Source: Amaurobius ferox (taxonomy: Eukaryota; Arthropoda; Arachnida; Araneae; Amaurobiidae). Taken from it: 64,000 bases of DNA. The notes under the pieces were generated by a model. The model had not been told where the DNA came from, searched no databases, and was given only the letters and a program-made list of their open reading frames with translations. Below, in pieces: positions 44,126-54,660 of the stretch (position 1 is its first letter; each line of letters begins with the position of its first letter). The DNA is taken from positions 28,478,780-28,542,779 of the forward strand of contig OX578140.1 in assembly GCA_951213105.1 (NCBI GenBank). The letters run 5' to 3'. The translations under genes and the position numbers were made by a program.

Positions 44126-47100
44126 TTAATATTGTGAAAATCTTTGATAAGATCTAAGATTATAAGGTGTACGTGTATTTCTATCTCTCATATAATTATG
44201 ATTTTGGTGTGGTGTATAATTATTTCTGTAGTTATTGTTGTAAATGATTCTTCCATTTCCTCTATTATCAAAGTTATTTGAATTATTTCTTAATGTGCAG
44301 TATTTATTTTTATTATCATGAAAGTTTGATCTAGTATGAACAGCATTGTCATTGACTTTCTTAGGCAAATTAAATATTACTCTTTTCACAGTCTTTTTGT
44401 TTTGAGATTTTTCCGCAGATCTAGATAAACAAGATTTGAGTTTCACAGAGTCTTTCTCAGCGGTGATCACAGGAGTAAGTTTATTAGGCTTAGAGTTCAG
44501 TTTTTGACTTTCAGTAGTTTGTTTTGAAAATTTTTGCAATTCCTCTCTTCTTGGAGGTAAAAGAGTCAGTCTGTTCACATGAACCAGTTGTTCATTTTTG
44601 GGATTCATCACATGTCTGATTAAAAAATTTACTGCAGATGTTTGTTTTATCACTTTAAAAGGACCTCTATTAAATGAACTCAGTTTTCTTGACTGACCAT
44701 GAGGCAAAAAGGGAGTGTATAAGTACACTAAGTCATTTACTTTGATATTGGGTATCTTCGCTTTCTTATGTTGTTGTAAAATTTGTGAATTTTCTGCTTT
44801 TTCCAAGTTACTTTTTACTACATCATATGTTCTTTTAAGTCTGAATTTCAAATCTTCTCCATAATCATATGTTGATTCATATGTCGGAGGTCTAAATCCA
44901 GCCATCAAGGTATTTGGGACTGTCAAATCTCTTCCATAGAGTAAATAAGCAGGTGATTCACCCGTAGAAGCATGTATGGCATTTCTATGAGCCAATAAAG
45001 CAAAATGAATTAAATTATCCCAATTGTTTTTATCGTTATATGCAATATTTTTCAAAGATCTGACTAAAGTACCATTTAATCTTTCAACACAGCCATCTAC
45101 TGAAGGCATATAGGCAGTAGTAGTATTCTTTATTATTCCCAATTTCTGATAAAAACATCTTGCTGTTCTAGAAACAAAATTCGTCCCCTGATCTGAGACA
45201 ATGTATTTAGGTATGCCATGCTGAGCCATATAGTGCTCTAAGCAATTTAAAATGTCTTCAGTTTTAATTGAAGCCAAGGGATATGCTTCAGGCCATCTGG
45301 TAAAATAATCTGTTATCACAAGAATAAATTTATTTCCAGATCTTGATATAGGTAATGGTCCGACACAATCCATGGCGATTCGCTCAAATGGATATGTAGA
45401 TTTTGCAAATCTTTGAATGGGTGCTTTATTATTTCTAAAACCACGATTTACCACACAAATTTCACATGAGGCGACGTAATTTTGAGTCTGGGAGTACATT
45501 CCCTGCCAAAAGTATTTTCTACTCACAGAAGCTAAGGTTCTTCTAAATCCACAATGTGCGTAAGTAGGACAATCATGATGTAACCATAAAATTTCAGACA
45601 CAAGTTCCTGCGGAACAACAACTCTTTCTTGTTCTTGGTGTCTACGTTTAGGGTGTCTGTGTGTACACAACAGTATATCATCTTTTCTAAAAAATACTAA
45701 AGTTTGTAGGTAAGGTTTTATGTTCTTATCTAAAAGATCTATAATTTTATTACATCTTGGGTCAGATTTTTGAGCATTCTTAATTCTAATGAGTAAAGTA
45801 GGACAAGTAAATGTTTGTTCCAATTGACCACTTTGTATGTTATTTTCATTTTGAATTTCACTTTCACTATTATCAACAGCACAAATTTCATTTGTTTCAT
45901 TTGTATTGGCTGAATTTAAACTGACTTCTGATTCTCTTCTATTGCTAGTATTAGCATTGTTTACATTTCTGGAACTTTGAGAATTTTGATTTACACTTGG
46001 AAAATTTTGATTTGCATTGTTAACATTGTTATTTATCACTTTATATTGTGATACAAATTTTCTAGGAATGTTCTGAACAGAATTAGTACATTCATCTACA
46101 TTTCTCGAAAGATAGTCAGCCACCAAATTCGCTTTTCCTGGTTTATGTACTATTTGGTAATCAAATTGTGATAGAGATGCAATCCATCTAGCTAATCTAG
46201 ATGTAGAATCTTTTAACTTAAATACGAAAGACAAGGATATTTGATCACAAAAAATTGTGAAAGGTTTTCCAATTAAATAGTGTTTATAATAGTTAGTAGC
46301 CCAAACAACGGCTAATGCTTCTCTTTCGACAACACTGTATTTACATTCAGCTTCATTCAATTTACGACTAGCATAAGATATTGGATGTAAGATTTTGTTT
46401 TCATCTTCTTGGGACAAATAGCAGCCCAAAGAGTGATTTGAAGCATCTGTGTGTAAAATAAATGGTTTTCTAAAATCTGGAAGAGTCAAAATTGGTTTTG
46501 ACAAAAGTTTTCCTTTCAAAATTTCAAAAGATTTTTGAGCTTCATTAGTCCAAATAAATTTCTTTTTACTTTCATTATTCTTGGTCTTCAGTAAATCAGT
46601 CAATGGAAGAGACAGTTCAGCATAGTCTTTTATGAATTTTCTATAGAATCCAGTGAGTCCAAGAAATTGTCTCACATTCTTAATTGATTTAGGAATTTTA
46701 AATTTTTCTACAACTTCCAAATTGTGAGTATCAGGTTGTACTTTTCCATTTGATACTAAAAATCCAAGATACTTAATTGTTTTTCTGAAAAAATGGCATT
46801 TAGATGGCTTAAGCTTCAAGCCATGTTTACTTAATCTTACAAAAATTTCTTCTAGTTTTTTCAAATGTTCTTCAAATGTTCTTGATGCAACAATAACATC
46901 ATCTATGTAAATTCCAGATATGCCAGCCAGCACCAGAGACATCAATCTCTGAAAGGATGCGGGCGCATTCTTAAGACCAAATGGAGTTCTTGTCCATTCA
47001 AAGTGTCCGTCAGGCGTTGAAAAAGAAGTCTTCTGATAATCATCAGGATGTAAACACAATTGATAAAATCCACTGGTTAAATCAAGGGTCGAAAAATACA

Positions 47101-49120
47101 AGGCTCCAGCAAGGTTGTCAATTAATTCCGAGATGTTTGGAATAGGGTAATTTTCTACAATCGTAATTTTATTGAGCTTCCGGAAATCAGCCACTAAACG
47201 GTAACTTCCATCAGGTTTCTTAACAAACAACACTGGAGTATTATAAGGAGATGTGCTCGGTTGTATGATTTTGGCATCCAGGAGTTCATTCACTTGACGT
47301 GAAAGTTCTTTCTGTAAATTATGTGGAATACGGTATGGTTTCTGTCTAACAGGTATGTTAGACTCCAAATTAATTTCATGCAGAATTGTATCACATCCAG
47401 ATAATTCTTTCATATTCTTAGCAAAAACATGTTTATATTTATTTAGTAATTTTAAAAGTAAAGTTTTCTGAGCATAGTTCATATGTTTCAAGTCAAAATC
47501 TCCTCCCCATGCATCAAATGTATCATTATCTTCAATACAGTTCTCAATGTCAATTCTATTATTTATGTCAATATCAGATTCATAGATGTTTTCAAAAGTT
47601 CCTAATTTCATACCTTTATTTATGTAAACACATTTCTCTGATGGATTCGCTATACGTGCGTATAGAAAGTCATTTTCGGGAATTTTATGAATACTTCTAG
47701 CAACAAAGATTTTATTTGCAGAAAATTCTTTATTATTGATAGGTTCAAGTAAAATTGTCGTGTCTTTTTCAATTTTATAATTTCTTTTCAATTTGACAAA
47801 TGATTCTGTGTATGGTTTCAAAACACATTTCTTAAATGCTTTGGCAATAGCCAAAGTATTGTTTTGTTGTGAACTTCCTTCATCATGTTTATCACAACTT
47901 GTTTCAAAAATTTCTTTATCACTGGTATTGTTTTCTGTCAAAGATCTGTTTGTATGTACATAATCATTCATCTGCATTTCATGTAAATCATTTTCACATT
48001 CATAATTTGATCTTTCATTCACATTTGCATCAAAATCTCTAAAGTCGACATCTCTAAATTCATTGTGGTAGTTGTTTTGTTCAAATAAATATCCATTATC
48101 ACACTTATTTTCATATCCTCCAAAATTTCTTGAAAAATTTGTGTCTTTGGATCTGTAATCCACATCATTTGTAAAATTGTAATTTCTTTTATCATATTTA
48201 TAATTTATTGCATTGCACTCAGATATTTCAGGTTGAACATCTTTGTGCATAAAGGTCACTTTATTTTTAATCAGAAAAGTACTTCCTAAAATCATGTTGT
48301 ATTCATTCGGTGCAGGTGTATTTAAAATGCAGCATTTAATCACAATGTTTTCTTTTCCAACGGTCAAAGGAAAAGAAGCTTTCTCATCAACCCAAATATC
48401 TTGATCACCCACTCCTTTCAAAATAGTGGATGTATGTTTTGTTTGCACTTTTCTAGGATCAATTTTCTGTAAAGCATCACTATAAATAATGTTTATAGAA
48501 CTTCCAGTGTCTATTAATGCATTTAATTTAACATCTTCAACAAAAACTGAGATGACTGGAAAATTTTTCTGGCAAGGAGCTTTAATTTCGGCCATACAAC
48601 TAAATTCAGAATTTGATGTATTAAAATTTGGAGATTGAAAATTTTGTCCTCTAAAATTCTGTCTTCTAAATTGTCTTCTATTACCAAATCTACTATTAAA
48701 ATATCTGTTATTTCTTCTATATCCAAAATTATTGTAATTTTGAGATTTATAATTGTCAAAAGAATTTCTAAAATTTGAAAAATTTCTTCTCTGGAAATTT
48801 GAATTTCTATTTAAACTGTTACTAAAAGGTCTTCTAAATGATTGAAAGTTCTTTCTTGGAGAATAATTTTGATATGGACTTTTAACATACCACTCTTCTT
48901 CCTGTGAGGCAACCGGAGTTCTTCTTTGACTGAAACGGTTTCTATTGCCAGTTCTTCTAGATGGTGTAGAAGTTTTGAAGGATGTTGATGGTTTGTGTTT
49001 CTTCTTTACTGGAATATCTTCCCACTCTTCTTCTTCTATCAGTTCATTATCATTGTATCTGCTTGTAGAGGGCGTATCCAAGAAGGATTCTTCGAAACTG
49101 GAATTGCTCTTTTCCAGATC
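44126..49120 (-). CDS. pol: Gypsy-2 Pol polyprotein (PR, RT, RNase H, IN)
   Basis: Same frame as gag, separated only by one TAA (49121-49123); the first Met downstream is at 49081. Rough residues from that Met: Arg/Asn/Phe/Tyr-rich region without CCHC knuckle (60-160); protease LIDTGSS (~190) and ILGSTF; RT LVADFRKLN, FSTLDLTSGFYQ and YIDD (~725); RNase H HTDAS, VVEREALAV, FCDQ (~877-945); integrase HHCC finger, AMDCVG (~1235), SDQGTNF and VERLN; GPF module; and a tail with RTPYNLRSY. Catalytic residues are intact. Where relatives usually have YHPQSDG before the integrase Glu, this copy has YMPSVDG. Confidence 0.95.
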   Translation of the reverse strand, partial: DLEKSNSSFEESFLDTPSTSRYNDNELIEEEEWEDIPVKKKHKPSTSFKTSTPSRRTGNRNRFSQRRTPVASQEEEWYVKSPYQNYSPRKNFQSFRRPFSNSLNRNSNFQRRNFSNFRNSFDNYKSQNYNNFGYRRNNRYFNSRFGNRRQFRRQNFRGQNFQSPNFNTSNSEFSCMAEIKAPCQKNFPVISVFVEDVKLNALIDTGSSINIIYSDALQKIDPRKVQTKHTSTILKGVGDQDIWVDEKASFPLTVGKENIVIKCCILNTPAPNEYNMILGSTFLIKNKVTFMHKDVQPEISECNAINYKYDKRNYNFTNDVDYRSKDTNFSRNFGGYENKCDNGYLFEQNNYHNEFRDVDFRDFDANVNERSNYECENDLHEMQMNDYVHTNRSLTENNTSDKEIFETSCDKHDEGSSQQNNTLAIAKAFKKCVLKPYTESFVKLKRNYKIEKDTTILLEPINNKEFSANKIFVARSIHKIPENDFLYARIANPSEKCVYINKGMKLGTFENIYESDIDINNRIDIENCIEDNDTFDAWGGDFDLKHMNYAQKTLLLKLLNKYKHVFAKNMKELSGCDTILHEINLESNIPVRQKPYRIPHNLQKELSRQVNELLDAKIIQPSTSPYNTPVLFVKKPDGSYRLVADFRKLNKITIVENYPIPNISELIDNLAGALYFSTLDLTSGFYQLCLHPDDYQKTSFSTPDGHFEWTRTPFGLKNAPASFQRLMSLVLAGISGIYIDDVIVASRTFEEHLKKLEEIFVRLSKHGLKLKPSKCHFFRKTIKYLGFLVSNGKVQPDTHNLEVVEKFKIPKSIKNVRQFLGLTGFYRKFIKDYAELSLPLTDLLKTKNNESKKKFIWTNEAQKSFEILKGKLLSKPILTLPDFRKPFILHTDASNHSLGCYLSQEDENKILHPISYASRKLNEAECKYSVVEREALAVVWATNYYKHYLIGKPFTIFCDQISLSFVFKLKDSTSRLARWIASLSQFDYQIVHKPGKANLVADYLSRNVDECTNSVQNIPRKFVSQYKVINNNVNNANQNFPSVNQNSQSSRNVNNANTSNRRESEVSLNSANTNETNEICAVDNSESEIQNENNIQSGQLEQTFTCPTLLIRIKNAQKSDPRCNKIIDLLDKNIKPYLQTLVFFRKDDILLCTHRHPKRRHQEQERVVVPQELVSEILWLHHDCPTYAHCGFRRTLASVSRKYFWQGMYSQTQNYVASCEICVVNRGFRNNKAPIQRFAKSTYPFERIAMDCVGPLPISRSGNKFILVITDYFTRWPEAYPLASIKTEDILNCLEHYMAQHGIPKYIVSDQGTNFVSRTARCFYQKLGIIKNTTTAYMPSVDGCVERLNGTLVRSLKNIAYNDKNNWDNLIHFALLAHRNAIHASTGESPAYLLYGRDLTVPNTLMAGFRPPTYESTYDYGEDLKFRLKRTYDVVKSNLEKAENSQILQQHKKAKIPNIKVNDLVYLYTPFLPHGQSRKLSSFNRGPFKVIKQTSAVNFLIRHVMNPKNEQLVHVNRLTLLPPRREELQKFSKQTTESQKLNSKPNKLTPVITAEKDSVKLKSCLSRSAEKSQNKKTVKRVIFNLPKKVNDNAVHTRSNFHDNKNKYCTLRNNSNNFDNRGNGRIIYNNNYRNNYTPHQNHNYMRDRNTRTPYNLRSYQRFSQY

Positions 49121-49987
49121 TTATTTTATTTCATTCAGTCTTTTCTTTCTTTTTTCAGAGTTCTCACTAAATTTTCTTCTTAGTTTGTCAAATTCTTTCT
49201 TCTTTAAATTTAATTCTTTCTTCAGTTCTTCAATTTCATGTTTAGGGTCATTTTCAGTTCTCACAGTATTTACGTCTTCTGTCATTTCTTCCAGCACTTC
49301 ATTTTGCACTTCTTCTTCCAATATTGCTATCTCTTTAGCAGCTTCAAATGACTGTGGGTTTGCAGATAAAACAGCTTTTCGAATCGAGATCTTCAACCCC
49401 TTCTTAAATGAGTTCAGCAAAATTGCGGTTCTCAGGGAATCTTCATTGTCAGACACAGCATCTTGTGGAAAAGCCACAAAGGATTCAGCTTCGATGCGGT
49501 TCGCAAAATCTCGCACATCCTCGTTTACCAGTTGTTTACAATTTACCAAGGCAGCAAAATTTTTGGCAATATTCGATTTTTTTGTAAAATTTTCCTTGAG
49601 TGTATTTATCAGTTCAGTGAAATTCGAGCTCTGGTTCAATTTAGGGATAGATTTTACCAGTCTTTCAGCACGACCAGACAACTTTAACTTCAGGACGAAA
49701 ATTTTGTCACGATTTGACCACTCAGCATGGTCAGCCACCAGAAGGAATTTCTCCAAAAATTCGTGAAAAGATTCATTTGCATTGCCAGCAAAACCTGGAA
49801 TGGATACAAGGAACTGCGATCCAACTCCTATCTTCATTTTGTTTGAGTCTCTGACAGCGGAAGCTGATCTGCCAGAATTTGGAGAAGGTCGTGGTGGAGA
49901 CACCGAAGGCACACGGTCTGATGTGTTCGGTTGTGCAGAGGAGTCTCTACTCCTACTTGCACGAGAATTCTTACTATTTCGAGGCAT
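49121..49987 (-). CDS. gag: Gypsy-2 Gag, ending at an in-frame TAA
   Basis: Structural protein of the element particle. The start at 49987 (MPRNSKNSRASRSRD) matches the Gypsy-1 Gag start; an upstream extension to 50011 is possible but not conserved. The capsid-like core has FLEKFLLVADHAEWSNRDK, LKLSGRAERLVKSIP, ENFTKKSNI and DVRDFANRIEAESF. The C-terminal part is charged and probably coiled-coil (IEELKKELNLKKKEF, KRKKRLNEIK). In Gypsy-1 the aligned sequence runs through without a stop, so the TAA may be a mutation in a fused gag-pol frame or a readthrough stop. Confidence 0.9.
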   Translation of the reverse strand: MPRNSKNSRASRSRDSSAQPNTSDRVPSVSPPRPSPNSGRSASAVRDSNKMKIGVGSQFLVSIPGFAGNANESFHEFLEKFLLVADHAEWSNRDKIFVLKLKLSGRAERLVKSIPKLNQSSNFTELINTLKENFTKKSNIAKNFAALVNCKQLVNEDVRDFANRIEAESFVAFPQDAVSDNEDSLRTAILLNSFKKGLKISIRKAVLSANPQSFEAAKEIAILEEEVQNEVLEEMTEDVNTVRTENDPKHEIEELKKELNLKKKEFDKLRRKFSENSEKRKKRLNEIK

Positions 49988-50478
49988 TTTATCACAGTTT
50001 ATCACAAGCACAGTTTATTTCGAAAATAGTTTCACTTTTTATCACTTATTTATGTGCACAGAACGATTGTATTCACTTTTCATAAATGTGTATATGCACT
50101 TTATGTATTTACTATTCAATGTATGTGTATTTGAAAATTTCAAAACCTTAAATTCACCTTTAAATATCATATAGAATTTTGTGTATATTTATGTGTATCA
50201 TATATAACTCAAGAATATATATGCAACAAAAATTCAATATGCAAATAATACTCTGGTGCATCTGGGCTTATGTGCTTTTTGCACTTTTATATTTACTTTA
50301 TGACATATAAACAGAAATCTCTTGCCCATTTATAACTCAAATACTTTGCACCAATAAAAGAACTTTTTCACTTACTTTGACATATCAAAACCGCAATACT
50401 TATGCACATAATCAAAACACAAATTTTTCTGCATTCCTTCATAAAAATTAATATTTCTCACTGTAATACTCTGGGAAA
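49988..50478 (-). other. Gypsy-2 untranslated leader
   Basis: AT-rich sequence between the primer-binding site and gag on the minus strand. Confidence 0.6.
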
Positions 50479-50492
50479 GGGAACAGGCACCA
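50479..50492 (-). other. Gypsy-2 primer-binding site
   Basis: On the minus strand TGGTGCCTGTTCCC starts 3 bp after the 5' LTR. It shares the first seven bases with the Gypsy-1 site but differs after that, so a different priming tRNA is likely. Confidence 0.75.
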
Positions 50493-50495
50493 ATT

Positions 50496-51701
50496 TGTGG
50501 TAGCGGTTTCAGTACCAAAATGCATGTACTGATTCCACTACACACAGGCCAGTGATCGTAAAATTAGCAAACCAAAAGGAACTGTAATTAACATTTTTTT
50601 CCACAACAAAATTACCAAAATTTACTCCAGGTTCGGTTTTAGTAAAGATTCCCAGTTTAGGAGAATTAAATCCTAAATGATATACAGTGAGTAAAACATG
50701 AAGGCATACACAAATAAACTCAGGGCACATTTAACAATCAAATAGTATTTTATTTTAAGATTTGCAAAAGTGATTATAAGTATATTTATCTTTCAAATTA
50801 TCAATCAAATTATTCAGAGCTTCACTTATCAAATATAATATTCCTTTAAATGCTCTGTTCAAAAAATTTAATATTACTCAACATTTAAATTCAAATCACA
50901 CATTAAGTCATCAAATATCTACTTAAGGTTGGAGAGTCATTACAATCAATTAAATTGTATTCATTGTGCCTGTGATGCAACGGAACTTCTTGTTCCGAAA
51001 AAAGAAATTTTACCTGAGCGGTAGAGTAATTTTACAATACGAAGAATGTCCTATTCAGGATAACACGGTCTGAGGTAGAATCAAAGCGTTTCCAAAAGTG
51101 GATTGTCGAGGAAACAGTCCAAAATTTAGATAACAGGACATCATTCAAATATGGCAAGTAGCCTGACCTCCGCGAAAGAATATTCATCTCCAGCAACCGA
51201 AACAGGACTCCTGGAATAAAGAAAAATAATTTTAGAAATGATGAAAATGAATTGCCGAAATTTCCAGGTTCTTCTCCATTCAGCTCCAGAAGGGCAGGGC
51301 GGTTTCCCTTAGAAACAAATGCCCAACTCCGCCAGCTTAGCCATTTTGGCTAAAACCCTTTGTCTTTTAATAAGACAAAAATTTCACCGTGCGTCCAACT
51401 TCAACAAATTCTCCAGCTCGAATCTGCTCCGTCTCACGAGGCAACCGCCGAACATTTCTCCTTGCGCCTCTTCCTGATTGGACAGGCGCTCTCTCCTTCG
51501 CAACAGCCGATCACACGTCACGCATCTGAGCCAGACAAAAATCCTAGACATTCTCAACGAATTCTCGACCAAACTCGCTTTTCAGTGCGAATTCAATACA
51601 AACAAGTCTTAGCAAAAATACAACACAGGCACGGAAGGAAAAAAGATATTTCTCTCCTCGAAAATACGAAAAGGCTCATGGCGCAGAAATGCGACATGAC
51701 A
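50496..51701 (-). repeat. Gypsy-2 5' LTR
   Basis: 1206 bp, the same length as the 3' LTR. It carries the promoter side of the element on the minus strand. It is followed on the plus strand by the duplicated TAGG. Confidence 0.95.
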
Positions 51702-51880
51702 TAGGTCACCGATTAAGAGAACTCCCAATTCCAGCAAACCATGTTCAGTTACAAGCCCAATTACATGCTGTGTAGAATACCACCTCTCAGAACACCATTG
51801 ACCATCTCATTGACGGGATGCCTCTTCGTATTCAATCCTGCATATCTGCTTGCGGCGAGCCTGTTCCATATTGATCTAAT
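51702..51880 (+). pseudogene. Tc1 transposase relic (family D), right part
   Basis: Continues directly from 41301: GHRLRELPIPANHVQLQAQL, then a stop, NTTSQNTIDHLIDGMPLRIQ and SCISACGEPVPY. This is the normal Tc1 C-terminus for this family. Confidence 0.85.
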
Positions 51881-51960
51881 GTCAATAAACTTCCATACTT
51901 TCATTTTCCAGGTATGAGTTTTTGATCATTCAATTTTGAGCAGTGTACATTGAAGTATAT

Positions 51961-53845
51961 CTCACAGAATCATGTTGCATCACATTTAAAAATTAAAAAA
52001 AATTAAAGAATGTAAAAACAATTACATTAATTTTACGAATTTATTACAATATTGCATATTAACGTAGTCAAATATATTGACATGCAATTATCGGAAATTG
52101 CACGTATTTTATTTTTAAAAGTTTATGACTCAATTCTTAATTTCATTTTGAAATATTTGAATATAATGCAATGAAATATTTATGTTTGTCAGTTGGTTGC
52201 TCAATGGGAAATTTAAGAGACCCACAGCTACAAAATTTTGTAGTCGTGATTCAGGTAAGGTAAGGCACCTCGGTTCGATTTTTTTATTTGAATTAGTTTT
52301 TATTTATTATAGGTTGAAACGCAATTTTTAGATATTTTTACGCAAATCATTTCCTTGACGATCAAAGATATTATCATAGAGTTTCCAACTTAACACTATC
52401 GAAAAGATCAAAAAACGTTCTTTTGAACGAGCTTTGAACAGAATATGCGGTGTAATTTCTCAATGCTTAAAAAATGAATATATATTGACATAAACATATT
52501 TAACCCAATTTCAGTTTTTTATTGTTATATTGGAAAATTCAAAACTCGCAGAATTCTAATTTATAGATTTTTGGCATGGAGTGGTGTCTTTGCGGCATAT
52601 TATTTTTTTAATGACTCTATCTCTGAATTTCCTATGAATTTTTAAGTGGGTTTAAGAAGTTGCTCTTTTAATATCTTAACACTTATCAGGAAAATATTAA
52701 GCGGGGAACACATTCAAAATTTATAATTTCATAATTAGTGTAGTGCAAGTTGTTACGGGTTTTGTGAAGGAAGTGGAATATGTTTAAAGACGTCGCTAAG
52801 TCACACCATTTTTGTTTCAAACGTACGTATTGTTTCAACGTTCAACGGTTTTTGAGAATTTGCTGCGAGTTTCTATGTAATTTTATTTTAGAGTTTTACC
52901 TCTTAAATGCTGTGCAACGCCATGTACTCGTTCCTTTTCAAAATAAAATGTAATGTAAAAAAAATCTAATATAAAATGCGGAAATGTAAACTTAAAACAT
53001 TTTTCTTCTTTCGTGAATAAAAACAGCGTAATTTATATATTAAATCAATTTTTTGTTTACATGATTTGACAAGCTAAGATACTTCTTTTAGGACTTCATC
53101 TAAAATATTCCAATTATTTTTATAGAATACATTTTATTTTCTATGCAATCTAAATATTACTTCATACGAGAAACCGTATCATTTACTATTTTTGTGTGTG
53201 TTTTGAATGCAATTTTGTTCTTAAGGTAATCGAATGCTGCGTAAGATTGCCTAAGATGCATTATTAATACCGAAAGAAAAGTACTCTTTTAATTCAAATG
53301 CAATTTCAAAATGTTTATTTAGTTAAATATCCCTTTATTTTAAGGCTATATTTATTTTCTATTTTAAGTTCTTTAAAATGCAATTTTAAATGCAATTCAT
53401 CTTTATATACAGTTTTTAGTCTAAGCAAGAGAATTTACATAAACGTATTTTTTCCTAAGTAAAATTTATTTCAGAGTTGTTTTTAATAAATTATTATTAC
53501 ATTATATTCAGATAAATGATTTAAAAGTTCATGTTTCTTAGTACGACGGTGAAAAATCGCATAATTGATTGGATTTCTTTAAAAATTTTACATATTAATG
53601 AAATTTTCAGTAATGTGATTAATGATTTGGTAATGACGCTTTACTTCAGAGAGGAATTGCATGGCCATGCCAGATTCTTATTTGTCTATTATGATCATTC
53701 TCTGCTCCACTCGTTAAGTTCATGTACTCTGCATTTTATTATTCTTTCTTATTTGCTTTTCAAGTTCATATATCTTTCATTTTCTACTTTAATTCCCCCT
53801 TCGACACACAAGTTGGCTCTATTATATTGGATTCTGTATTTTAAT
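51961..53845. other. AT-rich spacer, no gene seen
   Basis: A 136-codon plus frame at 53531-53941 has hydrophobic stretches but no recognisable family. It runs into a repeat fragment and is probably chance. Confidence 0.4.
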
Positions 53846-53945
53846 ATTCGAATGCCAGTATATTTAATATTCGAATGCCAGTTTTCGAAGAAGAAGCACG
53901 TTTCAATCATCCCTGAATATGAATCGAACGCTTTGAAGTAGTGTA
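53846..53945 (+). repeat. Short duplication and repeat family C fragment
   Basis: A ~21-bp tandem TTTAATATTCGAATGCCAGT (about 53850-53885) is followed by TTTCGAAG..GCACGTTTCAATCATCC, the family C tail also seen at 56290. GT-rich DNA follows to about 54015. Confidence 0.6.
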
Positions 53946-54530
53946 TGTATGTTAGTGTGTACATGTGTTATATGCATTAGTGAGTATATATTTGTTAATG
54001 TGGTATGTATGTTTGTGACGGTATTAAGTATGACATACCCTTGCATTAGGAAGTACCAGAAATATATCAAATACATGTAACTAAGGAACTTTTATCAAAG
54101 ATAAAAAAGGTTTAACACAAAATAGTTTGCAGCAAATTCGAATTTCATTCACTTTTAAGGAATTAAATGTAACTTCCCATTGCAATAAGCTTCATCCAAA
54201 GTGATTAATTATTTTCCGTAAAATATATTACATCTCTAAACAGAAAATGGTGTATTGGAATTAATAATCAGACTCCCAGAATTGAAATGGCTTACCGTTT
54301 AGAATATCGCCTAATAAGGATGTTTCCTTTTCATCACTCATTCCTGCGAGTATGCATGTCTGTCTACCTGTCACTGAATTTGAAAGTGCAATGATATTTG
54401 AAAAGAAAATTAAAAGCACAAATGAAAATTGATTCGATAATTTCAATCAATATCCATGAAAATGCATTCGAGTTTTGTGGATCTATAAAAGTTTAGGGAA
54501 TTTTATTCTCGGAACATTTTTACCTTCTCA

Positions 54531-54660
54531 TACTATGAAATATAGTTTAGAGAAAGTATTGTTTTAGCGAAAATGTTCGATTTCGAAATTTTGATGACAC
54601 GATATGTTTTTGACCAGAACATGCTTTGCCCATTTTTCGAGTGCTGCCCGTCTTCGTGAG
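54531..54660 (+). repeat. Repeat family C, copy
   Basis: ACTATGAAATATAGTTTAGAG then AAGTATTGT and TTCGATTTCGAAATTTTGATGAC, resembling 56221-56300. Diverged. Confidence 0.45.

Larger units (their letters stand above)
41302..51701 (-). mobile_element. Gypsy-2, complete Ty3/Gypsy LTR retrotransposon
   Basis: 10,400 bp on the minus strand: two 1206-bp LTRs, primer-binding site, gag, pol and a polypurine tract. The 4-bp duplication TAGG is at 41298-41301 and 51702-51705. The LTRs differ at about six sites by eye. It is a sister family of Gypsy-1: RT regions are roughly three-quarters identical by eye, but LTRs and untranslated regions are unrelated. No envelope gene was recognised. Confidence 0.95.
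40250..51960 (+). mobile_element. Tc1/mariner element, family D, split by Gypsy-2
   Basis: The left part is 40250-41301 and the right part 51702-51960. The outer ends are uncertain: no clear inverted repeat was found on the left, while the right end seems to reach about TTGAGCAGTGTACA (51940-51955). The coding sequence continues in frame across the Gypsy-2 insertion once the TAGG duplication is counted once. Confidence 0.8.

Noticed and set aside
48945..49766. 273-codon plus-strand frame
   Set aside because: It is a Ser/Phe-rich antisense shadow of Gypsy-2 gag-pol, caused by A-rich codon use on the minus strand.
53531..53941. 136-codon plus frame with hydrophobic segments
   Set aside because: No family is recognised and its end is built from a tandem duplication and a repeat family C fragment.
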